Assembly (NCBI GenBank): GCA_026393975.1 | Contig: JAPKZD010000014.1 | Span: 1 to 64,000, forward strand | Reading direction: 5' to 3' | Length of the DNA stretch: 64,000 nt | Source: Candidatus Aminicenantota bacterium | GTDB lineage: Bacteria > Acidobacteriota > Aminicenantia > Aminicenantales > Saccharicenantaceae | Part shown: piece by piece, positions 14,688-23,452 of the stretch | Layout: the number at the start of each line of letters is the position of its first letter | How positions within the stretch are numbered: the stretch's first letter is position 1 | Translations under genes and position numbers: made by a program | The notes under the pieces: model-generated | What the model saw: the letters and a program-made list of their open reading frames with translations, nothing else | Database searches by the model: none | What the model was told of the DNA's origin: nothing

Positions 14688-15689
14688 TTACCACCGGATG
14701 AAGGCCGACGCCCAGGTGTAGCCCGACCCGAAGGCGGTCAGGGCGATCAGGTTCCCCCGCTTGATCCGGCCCTCTTTCAGGGCCTCGTCGAGCGCGATGG
14801 GGATGGACGCGGCCGTGGTGTTGCCGAAGCGTTGGATGTTCCGGACGACCTTCTCCACCGGGATCTTGAGGCCCTTGGCGACCATGAGCGAAATCCGGTC
14901 GTTGGCTTGATGGGGGATGAGGGCGTCGATGTCGTCGACGGTGAGGCCGTTCGCCTCGAGGCCCGCCCGGACGGCTTCGGGCATGCGCTGGCAGGCGTTG
15001 ACGAACACGTTCCGGCCGTCCATTTTCGGGAAGAACCGGCCCTCGTCGAAAAACTCGCGCTGAAAGGTTGGGTTGTCCATGGGGCAGGGCTTTTCCATCC
15101 AGAGATGGGCGGCGAAACGGCCGTCGGAGAAGAGGTGCGTCGACAGGATGCCACGCCCGTCGTCCTTCCCGTTCGGCTCGAGGATGACGGCCCCGGCGCC
15201 GTCGCCGAAGAGCACGGACATGTCCCGGCCCTGATCGGAGAAGTCGAGGTTCGTCGATTGCACCTCGGCGGCGACGAGGAGGATCCTCTTGTAGGTACCC
15301 GCGCGGATGTACTGGTCGGCCGCGGACAGGGCGTAGATGAAGCCGCTGCACTGGTTGCGGACGTCCAGGGCGCCGATCGTGCCCAAGCCCAGCTTGGCCT
15401 GGACGAGGACCCCGATGCCGGGGAAATAGTGATCGGGGGAGAGGGTCGCGGCGACGATGAAGTCGATGGAGGAAGGCTCGATCTTCGCGTCGGCGATGGC
15501 CCGCCGGGCGGCCTCGACGGCCAGGTCGGACGTACCGACGCGCCCGTCGATGTGGTGGCGTTCGACGATGCCGCTCCGCTCGCGGATCCATTCGTCGGAC
15601 GTGTCCATGAGCTTTTCGAGGTCCTGGTTGGTGACGACCCGGGGCGGAACGTAGTGGCCGGTTCCGGTGATGATCGTTCGCGTATTCAT
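14688..15689 (-). CDS. fabH: 3-oxoacyl-ACP synthase III (KAS III)
   Basis: A 333-residue condensing enzyme that starts acyl chains by joining acyl-CoA to malonyl-ACP. The catalytic triad is visible: Cys114 in VRNQCSGF, His in PHQAND and Asn in GNTTAAS. SGIVERHHI and the terminal FGSGYTWASAFIRW are typical. The ATG at 15689 is chosen because the family starts at this point and because upstream ATGs overlap a TATAAT on the same strand. It lies 61 bases downstream of an SDR gene and near a serine palmitoyltransferase-like gene, so it could serve general fatty-acid synthesis or a dedicated lipid. The sequence does not decide. Confidence 0.9.
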   Translation of the reverse strand: MNTRTIITGTGHYVPPRVVTNQDLEKLMDTSDEWIRERSGIVERHHIDGRVGTSDLAVEAARRAIADAKIEPSSIDFIVAATLSPDHYFPGIGVLVQAKLGLGTIGALDVRNQCSGFIYALSAADQYIRAGTYKRILLVAAEVQSTNLDFSDQGRDMSVLFGDGAGAVILEPNGKDDGRGILSTHLFSDGRFAAHLWMEKPCPMDNPTFQREFFDEGRFFPKMDGRNVFVNACQRMPEAVRAGLEANGLTVDDIDALIPHQANDRISLMVAKGLKIPVEKVVRNIQRFGNTTAASIPIALDEALKEGRIKRGNLIALTAFGSGYTWASAFIRW

Positions 15690-15699
15690 GGACATTTTC

Positions 15700-15705
15700 A
15701 TTATA
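15700..15705 (-). promoter_or_regulatory. fabH: -10 box close to fabH start
   Basis: TATAAT on the minus strand ends ten bases before the ATG at 15689. The predicted start of transcription is within about 3-4 bases of the start codon. The -35 region is weak. Confidence 0.4.
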
Positions 15706-15750
15706 GAGGAAGCCTCCGGAAAAATAAACAACGGGGCTCGCCGGCCGGCG

Positions 15751-16725
15751 TCAAAGCAGACCTTTCCAGAGATACCAGGCGATCGTCTCTCCCAGGCCTT
15801 CTTCAAGGGAAAAGCGGCTTTCGAAGCCGAGTCCTTGGCGGGCCTTGCGGACGTCAGCCACCCAACAGTCCGGCTTCATCTGCTTGTACTTGCTCACGCT
15901 GAGGGCGCTCGCCCCGCCGCCGAGACGGCCGATGCCCTCCGAGGCGGCCGAAGCCAGGTAGGCCGTCCAGAGGGGCAAGTGAACCCGGATGAGTTTTTTT
16001 CCAAGCAAGCCGGCCACGGTCCGGCCGATGTCTTCCCACGTGTAAATCCTGGGGTCGGCGATGTTGAAGACTTCTCCGCTCGGGATCCCGGGCTTCGCCG
16101 CCAGCAGAATAGCGCGGACGGCGTCCCGGACATAGAGGAGGCTCAAGGATTTGCGGCGCTGGCCGACCAGGGGCAGGATACCGCGCTTCATCCAGCGGAA
16201 GTACTCGAGGAAATCCTCGTCGCGGGGGCCGTAGACGGCGGCCGCCCTGAGGGTGACGACGGGGAAGCGGTCCTTGTACTTGAGGATCTCCGCCTCGGCC
16301 ATGAGCTTGCTCTCCCCGTAGGGGGAGACCGGGTGCGGCGGATCCCCCTCGCAGACCGGCCGCCGCGGCGTGGAGGGCCCTCCGGCGGCGATGCTGCCCA
16401 GGTGGACGAAGCGCGGGGCGCAGGACTGGCCCTCGAAGGCCCGGAGGAGATTTGCCGTCCCCTCCCGGTTTACGGTATAATACATGCTCGTTTTGAGAGT
16501 TTTGGTCAATCCGGCCAGGTGGAAGACGCAGTCCAGCCCGGCGGGCAAGGCCGGCAAGTTCTGCAGGTCGCCCGTGAGAAGATGGACGCGTTCGATTCCC
16601 TCGAGCCAGCGCAGCTTCGACGGGTTGCGGACGAGGGCGTAGACCTCCACCCCGGGTTCCTCGAGGAGGCGCTCGACGAGATGGCTCCCCAGGAAGCCCG
16701 TTCCACCGGTGACCAGGACCCGCAT
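15751..16725 (-). CDS. NAD-dependent epimerase/dehydratase-type SDR (ceramide-pathway candidate)
   Basis: A 324-residue extended short-chain dehydrogenase. The NAD(P) motif is VTGGTGFLGSHL at residues 4-15; the active site is YGESK (Tyr and Lys) with an upstream Ser in HLGSIAAGG. The middle has LDCVFHLAGLTK and VNREGTANLLRAF. The start at 16725 opens directly on the first beta strand and sits seven bases after a near-consensus -10. It is divergent from a serine palmitoyltransferase-like gene. In known bacterial sphingolipid loci an extended SDR reduces the 3-keto sphingoid product, which makes this a candidate for that step. A sugar epimerase or sterol-type dehydrogenase is the alternative. 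Confidence 0.8.
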   Translation of the reverse strand: MRVLVTGGTGFLGSHLVERLLEEPGVEVYALVRNPSKLRWLEGIERVHLLTGDLQNLPALPAGLDCVFHLAGLTKTLKTSMYYTVNREGTANLLRAFEGQSCAPRFVHLGSIAAGGPSTPRRPVCEGDPPHPVSPYGESKLMAEAEILKYKDRFPVVTLRAAAVYGPRDEDFLEYFRWMKRGILPLVGQRRKSLSLLYVRDAVRAILLAAKPGIPSGEVFNIADPRIYTWEDIGRTVAGLLGKKLIRVHLPLWTAYLASAASEGIGRLGGGASALSVSKYKQMKPDCWVADVRKARQGLGFESRFSLEEGLGETIAWYLWKGLL

Positions 16726-16732
16726 GACCCGG

Positions 16733-16761
16733 ATTGTATGAGATTCGGCCGCGGGGGTCAA
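16733..16761 (-). promoter_or_regulatory. Strong promoter at SDR start codon
   Basis: On the minus strand TTGACC (16756-16761), a 17-base spacer and TACAAT (16733-16738) lie seven bases before the ATG at 16725. Transcription should begin at or next to the ATG, giving a leaderless message. Confidence 0.6.
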
Positions 16762-16801
16762 TGAGGCCGCCGGGCATCTCTCGGAGTCAAAGGAGACAAT
16801 C

Positions 16802-17983
16802 GTGGACCTTTTCGACAAGTGCTTGGCCTTTACCCGGGCGGACGAGCTTAAGGCGGCGGACCTCTATCCCTATTTCATCCCTATCCAAGAGGCCGTCGGG
16901 AACCGGATCACGGTCAACGGCCATCCCATGATCATGGTTGGGTCGAACAACTACCTCGGCCTGGCCGACCATCCGAAAGCCAAGGCGGCCGCCCGGGAGG
17001 CGGTCGACCGCTACGGCGTCGGGACCTGCGGCTCCCGGTTCCTGACCGGCACGATCGACCTGCATGAAAAGCTCGAGGAGCGGCTGGCAAAATTCATGAA
17101 CCGCGAGGCCGCCCTGACCTTCAGCACGGGCTACCAGACGAACCTGGGCATCATATCCGCGATCGCGGGCAAGGGCGACCACATCATCATCGACCGCATG
17201 GTCCATGCCAGCATCATCGACGCCTGCCGGCTGTCTTTCGCCACGGTCCACAAGTACAGGCACAATAGCATGAAGGACCTCGACCGGATCCTGGCTTCAC
17301 TCGACCCCGGCGCGGGCAAGCTTATCGTTGTCGACGGCGTCTTCAGCATGGAGGGCGACATCGCAGACCTGCCGGGCATCGTCCCCCTGGCCCGAAAATA
17401 CGGCGCCCGCATCCTCGTCGACGACGCCCACGGCATCGGCGTCCTCGGCGCGAACGGCCGCGGCACGGCCGAGCATTTCGGCCTCGAAAAGGACATTGAC
17501 CTGGTCATGGGCACATTCAGCAAGACCTTTGCCTCGATCGGCGGGGTCGTCGTCGGCGACGCGAAGATCATCTCTTTCATCAAGCATCACGCCCGGTCGC
17601 TGATCTTCAGCGCCGCGGCGACGCCCGGTTCCATCTCCTCCGTCCTGGCCATCCTGGACATGCTCGAGACACAACCCGAGCTGCGGACCCGCCTTTGGGC
17701 CATCACGGAGAGGATGCGAACGAGCTACCAGGCCATGGGCTACGACACCGGCCGGTCCCGGACGCCGATTATCCCGATCCTCGTCCACGACGACGAGAAG
17801 TGCTTCATGCTCTGGCGGCTCTTAAGGGAGGAAGGGATCTTCACGACGCCCGTCGTCTATCCCGCCGTCCCGCACGGCCATGCCCTCATCCGGACGAGCT
17901 ACGGGGCCGGCCACACCGACGAAGAGCTGGACACGATCCTGGCGGCCTTCGAGAAATGCGGCAAAGCTCTGGAGATCATTTGA
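16802..17983 (+). CDS. Serine palmitoyltransferase-like alpha-oxoamine synthase
   Basis: A 393-residue PLP enzyme of the alpha-oxoamine synthase family, which condenses an amino acid with an acyl thioester. The PLP lysine is Lys241 in MGTFSKTFASIGG; His135 (MVHAS) stacks on PLP; VDDAHGIG holds Asp208 and His210. SRFLTGTIDLH, FSTGYQTNLG and VDGVFSMEGD closely follow, from memory, Bacteroides-type serine palmitoyltransferases more than biotin KAPA synthases, and no biotin genes are nearby. Start is GTG. The gene diverges from an extended SDR and a KAS III, which supports sphingoid-base synthesis. A KAPA synthase or glycine C-acetyltransferase role is not excluded. Confidence 0.85.
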   Translation: MDLFDKCLAFTRADELKAADLYPYFIPIQEAVGNRITVNGHPMIMVGSNNYLGLADHPKAKAAAREAVDRYGVGTCGSRFLTGTIDLHEKLEERLAKFMNREAALTFSTGYQTNLGIISAIAGKGDHIIIDRMVHASIIDACRLSFATVHKYRHNSMKDLDRILASLDPGAGKLIVVDGVFSMEGDIADLPGIVPLARKYGARILVDDAHGIGVLGANGRGTAEHFGLEKDIDLVMGTFSKTFASIGGVVVGDAKIISFIKHHARSLIFSAAATPGSISSVLAILDMLETQPELRTRLWAITERMRTSYQAMGYDTGRSRTPIIPILVHDDEKCFMLWRLLREEGIFTTPVVYPAVPHGHALIRTSYGAGHTDEELDTILAAFEKCGKALEII

Positions 17984-19785
17984 TTCGCCGTTTCTGCGTC
18001 GTCACCCTGGCCCTGCTTGCCCTCGGCCTGGCAGCCGACGCCGCCACACTGACCCTTCCTCTCTCCCAGGTCAAACCGGGCATGAAGGGCCGGGGGAAGA
18101 GCGTCTTCCAGGGCGCGGCGATCGAGGAGTTCGACGTCGAGATCCTCGGCGTCCTCGAAAACGTCCAGCCCAAGCGGAACGTCATTCTGGCCCGCCTCCG
18201 CGGCCGCGGACTCGAAACGACCGGCATCATCGCCGGCATGAGCGGCAGCCCGGTCTACGTCGACGGTAAGCTCATCGGCGCCGTGGCCTACGGGTTCAGC
18301 TTTTCCAAGGAGGCCATCGCCGGGATTACGCCGATCGACGAGATGCTGGCCATCGACAGGGCTTCCCTCGATCTCAAGACGGGCGGTGCCGTAACCGTCC
18401 CCATCCGCGACGACATCAGCCAGGAAGAGCTTTCGGGGACGTTCCTGAAGTCGCTCGAGTCCAGGCCTCAGGCCCGGTCGGCCGGCCTGACCATCGCCCC
18501 TCTCGAGCTTCCGCTCATGTTCAGCGGATTTTCCACCGGGGCCTTCGAGAGGGCGAGGTCGTTTTTCGCCCCCCTCGGGTTTCGGGCCGTCAGGGCCGGG
18601 ACGGGCGGTCAATCGCGGCTGGGCCTGCCGCCGAGCGGCCCCTCCCTCCGGGAAGGGGACGCGGTTGGCGTCCAGCTCTTGGGCGGCGACCTCGACATTT
18701 CCGCCATCGGGACGGCGACGTACGTGGACGGCGCCAAGGTCCTGGCTTTCGGCCATCCTCTCTACAACCTGGGGGCCGTGGATTATGCCATGACCAGGGC
18801 CGACGTCATCACCGTCATGCCCAGCCTGGAGAGTTCTTTCAAGCTGGCGTCGACGGGCCCGGTCATCGGCCGTTTCTCCCAGGACAGGACACCGGGGGTC
18901 GCCGGCGATATCGGCGTCATGCCGCGCCTCATCCCTCTCAACATCAGCCTCCAGTCCGGCCCCGCGGTCCGGAAGGACTACAAGCTCAAGCTCGTCAACG
19001 ACAAGTTCCTGACCCCGGCCCTGGTCAACATGGCGGTGTCGACCTTGGTCACGAGCGAGGAGCGGAGCCTCGGCGACCTCGCCCTCGATTTCAACGCCGA
19101 CATTTTCCTCGACAAGGGCGGGATGAGCGTCCACCTGGAAGACCTCTTTTCCGGCAGTTACGACAATGCCCCGGTGAGCCTGTCCGGGCTCGTGGCTGCC
19201 GTCGTGCATTACCTGATGAACAACGAGTTCAAGGACGTCGGGATCTTCCGTATCGACCTCAACGTCCGGGTCTTCGAGGAAAGCCGCTCCTGCGCGCTCG
19301 AGAAGGTCCTCCTCGACAAGTACGAGGTGTCTCCCGGGGAGCCGATCCAGATCAAGGTTTTCTACAGGACACAGAAGGAAGAGAGCCTGATGGAGGAGGT
19401 CACGGTCCAGACCCCGGCCCTTCCCGCGGGGACCGAGTTCCAGATCATCGTCGGCGACGCCGCGTCGATGCAGCAGGTCGAACGGGCCCAGTACAGGATG
19501 CAGGATTTCGTGCCGCGGAGCCTCAGCCAGCTCGTCCGGCTCCTGGGCAGCCTCCGCAAGAACAACCGCATTTATTTTAAGATCATCGCCTCCAAGCCGG
19601 GTCTGTTCCTGAAAGGCGAGGAGATGCCGAACCTGCCGCCCACCATGAAGTCGATGTTCGCCTCGCCGCGGGCCGCGGCATCCCCCCCGACGGAGATCAC
19701 CCGCTCGACCTTGAGCGAATACCAACTGCCCGTCCCCTATGTCTTCAAGGGCGGGGCGACGATCCCCGTCAAAATCCGAAAGTAG
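17980..19785 (+). CDS. SpoIVB-type S55 serine peptidase
   Basis: A 601-residue secreted protein. The TTG at 17980 overlaps the TGA of the upstream gene (TTGA) and opens a signal peptide (residues 2-21, CVVTLALLALGLAADA), which decides this unusual start; there is no ATG nearby. The S55 domain follows: VKPGMKGRGKSVFQG, then the catalytic motif GIIAGMSGSPVYVDG with Ser90, and VLAFGHPLYNLGAVDYAM further on. The C-terminal 250 residues have no recognised domain. S55 peptidases in sporulation cleave signalling proteins, but similar secreted ones occur in non-sporulating Acidobacteria. Coupled to the SPT-like gene and 12 bases before a secreted propeller gene. Confidence 0.83.
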   Translation: MIRRFCVVTLALLALGLAADAATLTLPLSQVKPGMKGRGKSVFQGAAIEEFDVEILGVLENVQPKRNVILARLRGRGLETTGIIAGMSGSPVYVDGKLIGAVAYGFSFSKEAIAGITPIDEMLAIDRASLDLKTGGAVTVPIRDDISQEELSGTFLKSLESRPQARSAGLTIAPLELPLMFSGFSTGAFERARSFFAPLGFRAVRAGTGGQSRLGLPPSGPSLREGDAVGVQLLGGDLDISAIGTATYVDGAKVLAFGHPLYNLGAVDYAMTRADVITVMPSLESSFKLASTGPVIGRFSQDRTPGVAGDIGVMPRLIPLNISLQSGPAVRKDYKLKLVNDKFLTPALVNMAVSTLVTSEERSLGDLALDFNADIFLDKGGMSVHLEDLFSGSYDNAPVSLSGLVAAVVHYLMNNEFKDVGIFRIDLNVRVFEESRSCALEKVLLDKYEVSPGEPIQIKVFYRTQKEESLMEEVTVQTPALPAGTEFQIIVGDAASMQQVERAQYRMQDFVPRSLSQLVRLLGSLRKNNRIYFKIIASKPGLFLKGEEMPNLPPTMKSMFASPRAAASPPTEITRSTLSEYQLPVPYVFKGGATIPVKIRK

Positions 19786-19797
19786 GAGTCCGGAATC

Positions 19798-21957
19798 ATG
19801 CGCAAAACGCCCCTCGTTGGAATCCTGGGACTGGCCGTCCTGGCGACCTCCCTCCAGGCCGTCGTCCCCCAGAAATGGGAGCTTCGGACGCGGGAGGATT
19901 ACTTGAGAGGCAAGTTCGACGGCATATCGGTCTCCTACGACGGGATGCTGGCCCTGGCGCCCAAGGAAGAGAAGATCGTCGCCCCCCAGGAGGAGTTCTA
20001 CTTGTCCGTTTTGGCGATGCCGGATGGAACGACTTTCCTTGGGACGGGACACGGCGGCAAGGTCTACCGGATCGGAAAAGACGGGAAGTCCGAGGTTTGG
20101 TTCCAGGCGCCGGAGATGGACGTGACTTGTCTCGCCCTGGACAGGAAAGGGGTCCTCTACGCTTCGACCTCGCCGAACGGCCGGATCTACAAGATCACGG
20201 GGAGCGGCAAGGGCGAGGAGTTCTTCAATCCGGCTGAAAAATACATCTGGGACCTCCTGTTCATGGACTCGGGTGAACTCTGGGCGGCCGTCGGAGAGAG
20301 CGGCGGGATCTACCGGATCTCACCGCTCGGCGAAGGCCGGATGTTCTTCAAGGCCGCCGAAAACCACATTCTGTGCCTCGAAAAAACGGCGCGGGAAGAC
20401 GTCATCGCGGGAAGCGGAGGCAACGGCCTGGTCTACAAGATCACGCCGGAAGGCCGGGCCTCCGTCCTGTTCGAGACGCCGTATGAAGAGGTCCGCAGCC
20501 TGGCCATAGACCGGGAAGGCTTGATCTATGCAGCCGCGTCGGGCACGCCGACGAGGTCGCGGCAGGACGCCAGCCCCGCCGCGCCTGTCCGGCTCGACGC
20601 CGAGGTTTCGATCACAGTCAGCGCTTCGGGCGGCGACGGCCGAACGGCCTCCGCCGCGGCGCCCGGAGCGAAGGACGGCGGAGCCCTCTACCGGCTGACC
20701 GGAGACGGGGTGGCCAAGCGTCTGTGGAGCTCCGATGACGAAATGATCTACACGCTCCTCTGGAAGGAGGACGAGAAAAAAGTCCTTTTCGGCACCGGGG
20801 GCAAGGGCCGGATCTACTCCGTCGACAAAGAGGAGAGGGTCGCCCTCCTTCTCCAGCAGAGCTCCGAGCAGGTCTACCAGCTCGCGCCTCTCGATTCCAA
20901 GATCTACGTCCTCTCGAACAACCCCTGCTATTTTGGGCTCCTGCTCACAGAGCAGAGGTTCGCGGGGGAGTACACGGGCCCGGTCTTCGACGCGCGGACG
21001 CTGGCCTCGTGGGGGCGCATCGTTTGGGACGCTGCCGTCGCCGCGGGCGCGTCCGTCCAGTTCCAGAGCCGCAGCGGCAACACGAGCGAGCCGAACGCGA
21101 TGTGGAGCGACTGGTCGCCTCCCTACGGCAAGACCGAAGAGCAGATCCTCAGCCCCAGAGCCCGTTTCCTCCAAGTCAAGGCGCTTCTCCGGGTCCAGAT
21201 CGGGAAAGCTTCGCCCGTCCTCGACCGGGTGACCGTGTTCTACCTGCAGTCGAACATCGCCCCGTCGGTCGCCCGGCCGGAATTCCTCCGGCCCAACGAG
21301 GTTTATCTCAAGCTCCCCGACCCGGATGACGTCATCCTCGGCGTCGAGAGGAACTTTCCCGAAACCTCGGCGAAAAAAGACGAGCTGCGGATCGGCCTGC
21401 CGACCCGGAAAGCCGAGCGCAAGGGCTTCCAGACGGTCGTCTGGGACGCGGCTGACGAGAACGGAGACACGCTTCGCTTCGGGCTGGCCATGCAGAAGGA
21501 CGGCGAGTCTGAATGGCGCGTCCTCGAGGAAGGCTTGACGGAGACGATCTACGCCTTCGACACTCTGTCCTTCCCCGACGGGACCTACGTTCTCAAGATC
21601 ACGGCCTCCGACGCGCCGTCCAACCCCCTGGGGCTCGAGCTCACGTCCGAGAGGACGAGCCCGCCCTTCGTCATCGACAACTCCCTCCCCGCGGTCAAGA
21701 ACTTCACGGCGGCGCGCAACGGCGCTCTGCTCGACATCTCTTTCCAGGCGGAGGACGCCTACTCCTACATCGAAGAGGCCAAGGTGCTTGTCCGGCCCGG
21801 CGAATGGCGCGTCGTCTTCCCCGTCGACGGGATCGCCGACTCGCGGAGCGAGTCGTTCAAGTTCTCGGTGAAGCTCCCGCCCGGGGCGGAGAACCAGGTC
21901 ACGGTGCGGGTCCGGGACAGCTACGGGAACGTCGGGGTCTTCCGGCAGAATTTCTGA
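19798..21957 (+). CDS. Secreted beta-propeller protein with C-terminal Ig-like region
   Basis: A 719-residue exported protein. The signal peptide is residues 1-21 (LVGILGLAVLATSLQA). Residues 60-400 contain four or more NHL/WD-like strands with a recurring pattern such as GKVYRIGKDGKSEVWF, GRIYKITGSGKGEEFF, GGIYRISPLGEG and GLVYKITPEGRASVLF, spaced about 40-45 residues, typical of a beta-propeller. The last 250 residues look like fibronectin/Ig strands (DGTYVLKITASDAPSNP). An Ala/Ser-rich segment interrupts at about 250-295. It follows the S55 peptidase gene by 12 bases and may be its substrate or partner. No catalytic residues identified. Confidence 0.75.
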   Translation: MRKTPLVGILGLAVLATSLQAVVPQKWELRTREDYLRGKFDGISVSYDGMLALAPKEEKIVAPQEEFYLSVLAMPDGTTFLGTGHGGKVYRIGKDGKSEVWFQAPEMDVTCLALDRKGVLYASTSPNGRIYKITGSGKGEEFFNPAEKYIWDLLFMDSGELWAAVGESGGIYRISPLGEGRMFFKAAENHILCLEKTAREDVIAGSGGNGLVYKITPEGRASVLFETPYEEVRSLAIDREGLIYAAASGTPTRSRQDASPAAPVRLDAEVSITVSASGGDGRTASAAAPGAKDGGALYRLTGDGVAKRLWSSDDEMIYTLLWKEDEKKVLFGTGGKGRIYSVDKEERVALLLQQSSEQVYQLAPLDSKIYVLSNNPCYFGLLLTEQRFAGEYTGPVFDARTLASWGRIVWDAAVAAGASVQFQSRSGNTSEPNAMWSDWSPPYGKTEEQILSPRARFLQVKALLRVQIGKASPVLDRVTVFYLQSNIAPSVARPEFLRPNEVYLKLPDPDDVILGVERNFPETSAKKDELRIGLPTRKAERKGFQTVVWDAADENGDTLRFGLAMQKDGESEWRVLEEGLTETIYAFDTLSFPDGTYVLKITASDAPSNPLGLELTSERTSPPFVIDNSLPAVKNFTAARNGALLDISFQAEDAYSYIEEAKVLVRPGEWRVVFPVDGIADSRSESFKFSVKLPPGAENQVTVRVRDSYGNVGVFRQNF

Positions 21958-21964
21958 GGCCGGG

Positions 21965-22531
21965 CTATTTCGTCTTCGCCCGCTCGAGGTACGTGTCGTC
22001 CCGCGTATCGACGCGGATGACGTCCCCTTCCTTGATGAACTCCGGGACCTGGACGACCGCGCCCGTCTCGAGGACGGCGCGCTTGTAGAGGGCCGTCTTG
22101 GTCGCGCCCTGGAGCCGGGGCTCGGTGCTGACGACCTTGAGGTCCATGGATTTGGGCAGGTTGACGCCCACCGGATTGCCCTCGAACGTCTCGACCTCGA
22201 TGACCGTGTTCGGCTTGAGGTACTTGACGGAGTCGCCGATGGTCTTGGCGGTCAGCGTGACCTGCTCGTAGTTATCGAGGTTCATGAAGAAATAATCGTC
22301 GCCCTGCTGGTAGAGGAACTCCATTTCGACCTCATCGAGGTGGGCCTGCTCGAGCCGTTCCTCGGAGCGGAAGCGGTGCTCGATCTGGGAGCCGACCTGG
22401 ATGTTGCGCAGTTTCGTCTGGACCATGGCCTTCCACCGTCCGGGCGTGATGAGCTGCATTTCCATCACTCGGAAGAGGGTCCCGTCCATGACGATGATCA
22501 TGCCTTTGCGGATCTGAGTCGCGTCGATCAT
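21965..22531 (-). CDS. efp: Elongation factor P, arginine-loop type
   Basis: A 188-residue EF-P, which enters the ribosomal E site to relieve stalling at polyproline. Starts at 22531 (MIDATQIRKGM); an in-frame ATG at 22570 adds 13 residues outside the usual length. The KOW, OB and C-terminal domains are intact, ending in VDTRDDTYLERAKTK with the EF-P signature region KRAVLETGAVVQVPEFIKEG. The modification loop is TPGRWKA, so the site that is Lys34 in E. coli is Arg32 here. No modification enzyme gene lies in the window. Convergent with the propeller gene, only 7 bases apart. Confidence 0.92.
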   Translation of the reverse strand: MIDATQIRKGMIIVMDGTLFRVMEMQLITPGRWKAMVQTKLRNIQVGSQIEHRFRSEERLEQAHLDEVEMEFLYQQGDDYFFMNLDNYEQVTLTAKTIGDSVKYLKPNTVIEVETFEGNPVGVNLPKSMDLKVVSTEPRLQGATKTALYKRAVLETGAVVQVPEFIKEGDVIRVDTRDDTYLERAKTK

Positions 22532-22622
22532 GAAGTCCTCCAGGGGATGGGGCGCCGAAGCGTCCGTCAAGCCGCATATTTTACCACACTCGTGCCGCCG
22601 ATGCAGTCATTCTCCATCATGT

Positions 22623-22652
22623 TTGATTTCTGGAGATGTTTCCTTGTATAAA
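22623..22652 (+). promoter_or_regulatory. Promoter of MBL-hydrolase operon
   Basis: TTGATT (22623-22628), an 18-base spacer and TATAAA (22647-22652) precede the ATG at 22673. The leader would be about 14 bases and carries only a weak Shine-Dalgarno sequence. Confidence 0.45.
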
Positions 22653-22672
22653 TAGACTTCGAAAGAACGGAC

Positions 22673-23452
22673 ATGACGGAGATCATCTTTCTCGGCACGT
22701 CGGGGTACGTTCCTACGCCGGAACGGGACAATGCGGCGTTTCTCCTGAAAACGGGGGAGACATCGATCCTCGTCGACTGTCCGGGCAGCCCGCTCCGCAA
22801 GCTCGCAGCCGCGGGGATCAAGCCGCTCGACGTCGGGAGCGTCTTCGTCACCCACGTCCACGCCGACCACGTCTACGGCCTGCCGTCCCTCGTCCACGGG
22901 CTCATGCTCCGGGACCACGTTTTCCGCCTCTTCGGCTCCGCCGAGTCCGTCGATTTCTGCCGGCGGCTCCTCGACCTCTTCGGACTCCGGGAGCCGAAAT
23001 ACAAGACGCGCGTCGAATTCGTGGCGCTTGCGCCGGGAGAGAAGACGGCCGTCGCCGGCGGAGTCGACGTTACCGCCTGGAGCGTTCCCCACCAGACCTC
23101 CTCGCTGGCCTTCGAATTCCGCGTCGGTCCGGGAGCGAAGAAGGTCGTTTTTTCCGGCGACACGCCCATCCACCCCGCGCTTTTTGAATGGGCCCGCGGC
23201 GCGGACGCGCTCGTCCACGACTGCGGGGCCCCGGCGCGGTTTTTCGAAAAGTTCCCCGTCCTCAAGTCCGTGCACACGAGCGCCCTGGACTTGGGAGAGT
23301 GGAGCGAAAGGGCGGGGGTCCGGCTTCTGGCCCCGGTCCATTTTCTCACCGAGCTCGATTTCGAGGTCGGTGAGATGGAGAAGGAAATCCGGACCCGTTT
23401 TACGGGCCGTCTCTTCATGCCGTCCGACGGTGAAAGGGTGGCGGTCGAATGA
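22673..23452 (+). CDS. RNase Z-like metallo-beta-lactamase-fold hydrolase
   Basis: A 259-residue metallo-beta-lactamase-fold enzyme. The zinc motif is THVHADHVYGLP (HxHxDH at about residues 61-66), preceded by an LGTSGYVPTPERDNA loop and followed by VVFSGDTPIHPAL (Asp ligand) and LVHDCGAP. The GTSGYVPTPxRxN start and the DTP block match the RNase Z/arylsulfatase-like group. RNase Z would trim tRNA 3' ends, but the exosite needed for tRNA is not obvious here, so a general phosphodiesterase is equally possible. It overlaps the amidohydrolase gene by four bases (ATGA) and has its own promoter. Confidence 0.82.
   Translation: MTEIIFLGTSGYVPTPERDNAAFLLKTGETSILVDCPGSPLRKLAAAGIKPLDVGSVFVTHVHADHVYGLPSLVHGLMLRDHVFRLFGSAESVDFCRRLLDLFGLREPKYKTRVEFVALAPGEKTAVAGGVDVTAWSVPHQTSSLAFEFRVGPGAKKVVFSGDTPIHPALFEWARGADALVHDCGAPARFFEKFPVLKSVHTSALDLGEWSERAGVRLLAPVHFLTELDFEVGEMEKEIRTRFTGRLFMPSDGERVAVE

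Noticed and set aside
17899-20052. 717-codon frame antisense to the S55 peptidase gene
   Set aside because: Low-complexity Gly/Asp/Glu-rich translation without any motif.
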